Positions 63,095-64,000 of a stretch of DNA of 64,000 bases are shown piece after piece. The position numbers and the translations under genes were made by a program. Each line of letters starts with the position of its first letter. Within the stretch, counting starts at the first letter, position 1. The stretch covers positions 751,001 to 815,000 of the forward strand of contig NC_008783.1 of assembly GCF_000015445.1 (NCBI RefSeq), given 5' to 3'. Source of the stretch: Bartonella bacilliformis KC583 (GTDB taxonomy: Bacteria; Pseudomonadota; Alphaproteobacteria; Rhizobiales; Rhizobiaceae). The notes under the pieces are model-generated. The model searched no databases. It had not been told where the DNA came from and saw only the letters and a program-made list of their open reading frames with translations.

Positions 63095-64000
63095 TCATTC
63101 ACGCTACCAAGCTGGAAGACGATATCCGTATAGAGTGGTGTGTAAGAGGGATGTTTAATATATAACCAACGAGCTATCCATTGTTCAGGTACATAATAAA
63201 GCGATACTATAGTAACTACCAGAAATAAGGCTTCTATCCTAAAGCACGAACTGCTGAAATAAAATCAACACTTGAGAATGCATCAAGCATCGCTTTTATC
63301 ACTGCATCTATTGCAGGATCAACTGTTCCGGCGAAATTAAAATTCCCTTTCAAATTTCGAGAAATCTAAACCTCAACGATTTATTTGTTCGTTCCTTGGC
63401 GATAAAGAGTTTTTTAATTTTCAATAATCATATCATAATCAAATGTTCCTAAGCGGTTTTGATATTGGGTATCATCAACAGTTCTTATTTCAACATCAAT
63501 ACCAAGACGGGACAAACTATTCTGAAATGCGAGAGCAACCTTTTCTTCGTTAGGTGTTTGAGTCATAATTTCAAATTGCAAAGGTAAGCTATTAGAAGCA
63601 ATAGCCTTTGTTATTTTTTCTAGTAAAACCTGCTTCTTGTAGAAATTCCCAGGCTTTCTGAGTGATTTTTCGCTCCATACCTGAATCATCGGCATACGCC
63701 AGCTTCCATCCATAAACTCAGGAAGAACTGCATCAGGATAAGGCGCTAAAAGAGCTCTTTCTTCTGCACTAGTAGGTTTACCAACAGACGAAAGAATAGA
63801 ACCTGCCCAATAATCTTCTATTCTTTTATAAACATTATCAAAAAAATGATGATTGACCCATTCAAAATCGAAAAGCATTGATAATGCTTGTCATACTTTT
63901 CTGTCTTTAAAGACAGTGCAATGCGTATTAAAAACAAAATCAATCATGTCAGCGGGTGTATTTTTTTGAAAGTTCTTCTTTAATAACTCGTCCTTCACGA
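63095..64000 (-). pseudogene. oligopeptide/YejA-type ABC transporter substrate-binding protein, decayed
   Basis: On the minus strand the middle part (63414-63878) still reads as a solute-binding family 5 protein: LFDFEWVNHHFFDNVYKRIE, YWAGSILSSVGKPTSAEE, LGIDVEIRTVDDTQYQNR and FDYDMII. Upstream of it TPADMIDFVFNT, VFKDRKV, a TGA where Arg is expected, then QALSM, with a further frameshift in a run of seven A near 63956. Downstream, FAGTVDPAIDAVIKA, an SGSYYS-like piece and a GYRLPAW-like piece remain in shifting frames with several stops. So the gene is broken at many points and cannot make the periplasmic binding protein. Its 5' end lies beyond the window. Confidence 0.85.

Overview
The window is chromosomal DNA of a low-GC alphaproteobacterium of the Hyphomicrobiales. 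It is almost certainly a Bartonella. The evidence is the AT-rich codon use, the rhizobial gene neighbourhoods (dgt/argS/SPOR protein, purMN next to a PerM-like protein and hdaA, a nuoA-N operon followed by birA, rnj, proS and lolCD) and many decaying genes. Two genes encode paralogous proteins of the PF07598/DUF1561 family, the Leptospira 'virulence-modifying' (VM) exotoxins. Outside Leptospira this family is known mainly from a few Bartonella, such as the B. bacilliformis lineage and B. australis, so such a lineage is the likely source. That species-level call is inference.

Layout. 1-6.5 kb: a partial MFS transporter, icd, an orphan 213-residue protein, tRNA-Glu, glpX, ilvE. 7-20.7 kb: a conserved block with a SPOR-domain envelope protein, argS and dgt on one strand; erpA, a secreted protein, ccdA, glmU and glmS on the other; then recG. 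20.7-25.4 kb: accessory island 1, with a PLP decarboxylase-GNAT fusion, phage endolysin remnants and the first VM toxin gene, ending at tRNA-Thr. 25.7-33.7 kb: accB/accC, a DsbA-like protein, purM/purN, an AI-2E family permease, hdaA, tRNA-Pro, an NDUFS4-like complex I subunit and tRNA-Arg. 33.7-37.9 kb: accessory island 2, with a decayed tyrosine integrase beside tRNA-Arg, a degenerate phage lysis cassette (endolysin/holin remnant, Rz-like and Rz1-like proteins, a small membrane protein) and the second VM toxin gene, ending at tRNA-Val. 38-53 kb: tRNA-Asp and the complete 14-gene nuo operon (respiratory complex I). 53-63 kb: birA, rnj, proS, lolC, lolD, sdhE, mfd. 63-64 kb: a decayed oligopeptide-type ABC transporter binding protein gene.

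The housekeeping genes cover the TCA cycle, respiration, cell-wall precursor synthesis (glmU/glmS), fatty-acid synthesis (accBC with birA for biotinylation), purine synthesis, lipoprotein export, and DNA repair and replication control. The most interesting part is the pair of islands. Each VM toxin gene lies beside the same phage lysis-module debris and ends at a tRNA gene. The two tRNA genes share their T-arm and 3' flanking sequence. Both toxins keep an R-V-K-R motif, which fits the furin consensus, between the lectin half and the C-terminal toxin half. This suggests phage-borne, host-processed AB-type toxins that were duplicated or inserted independently at tRNA sites while the phage decayed around them.
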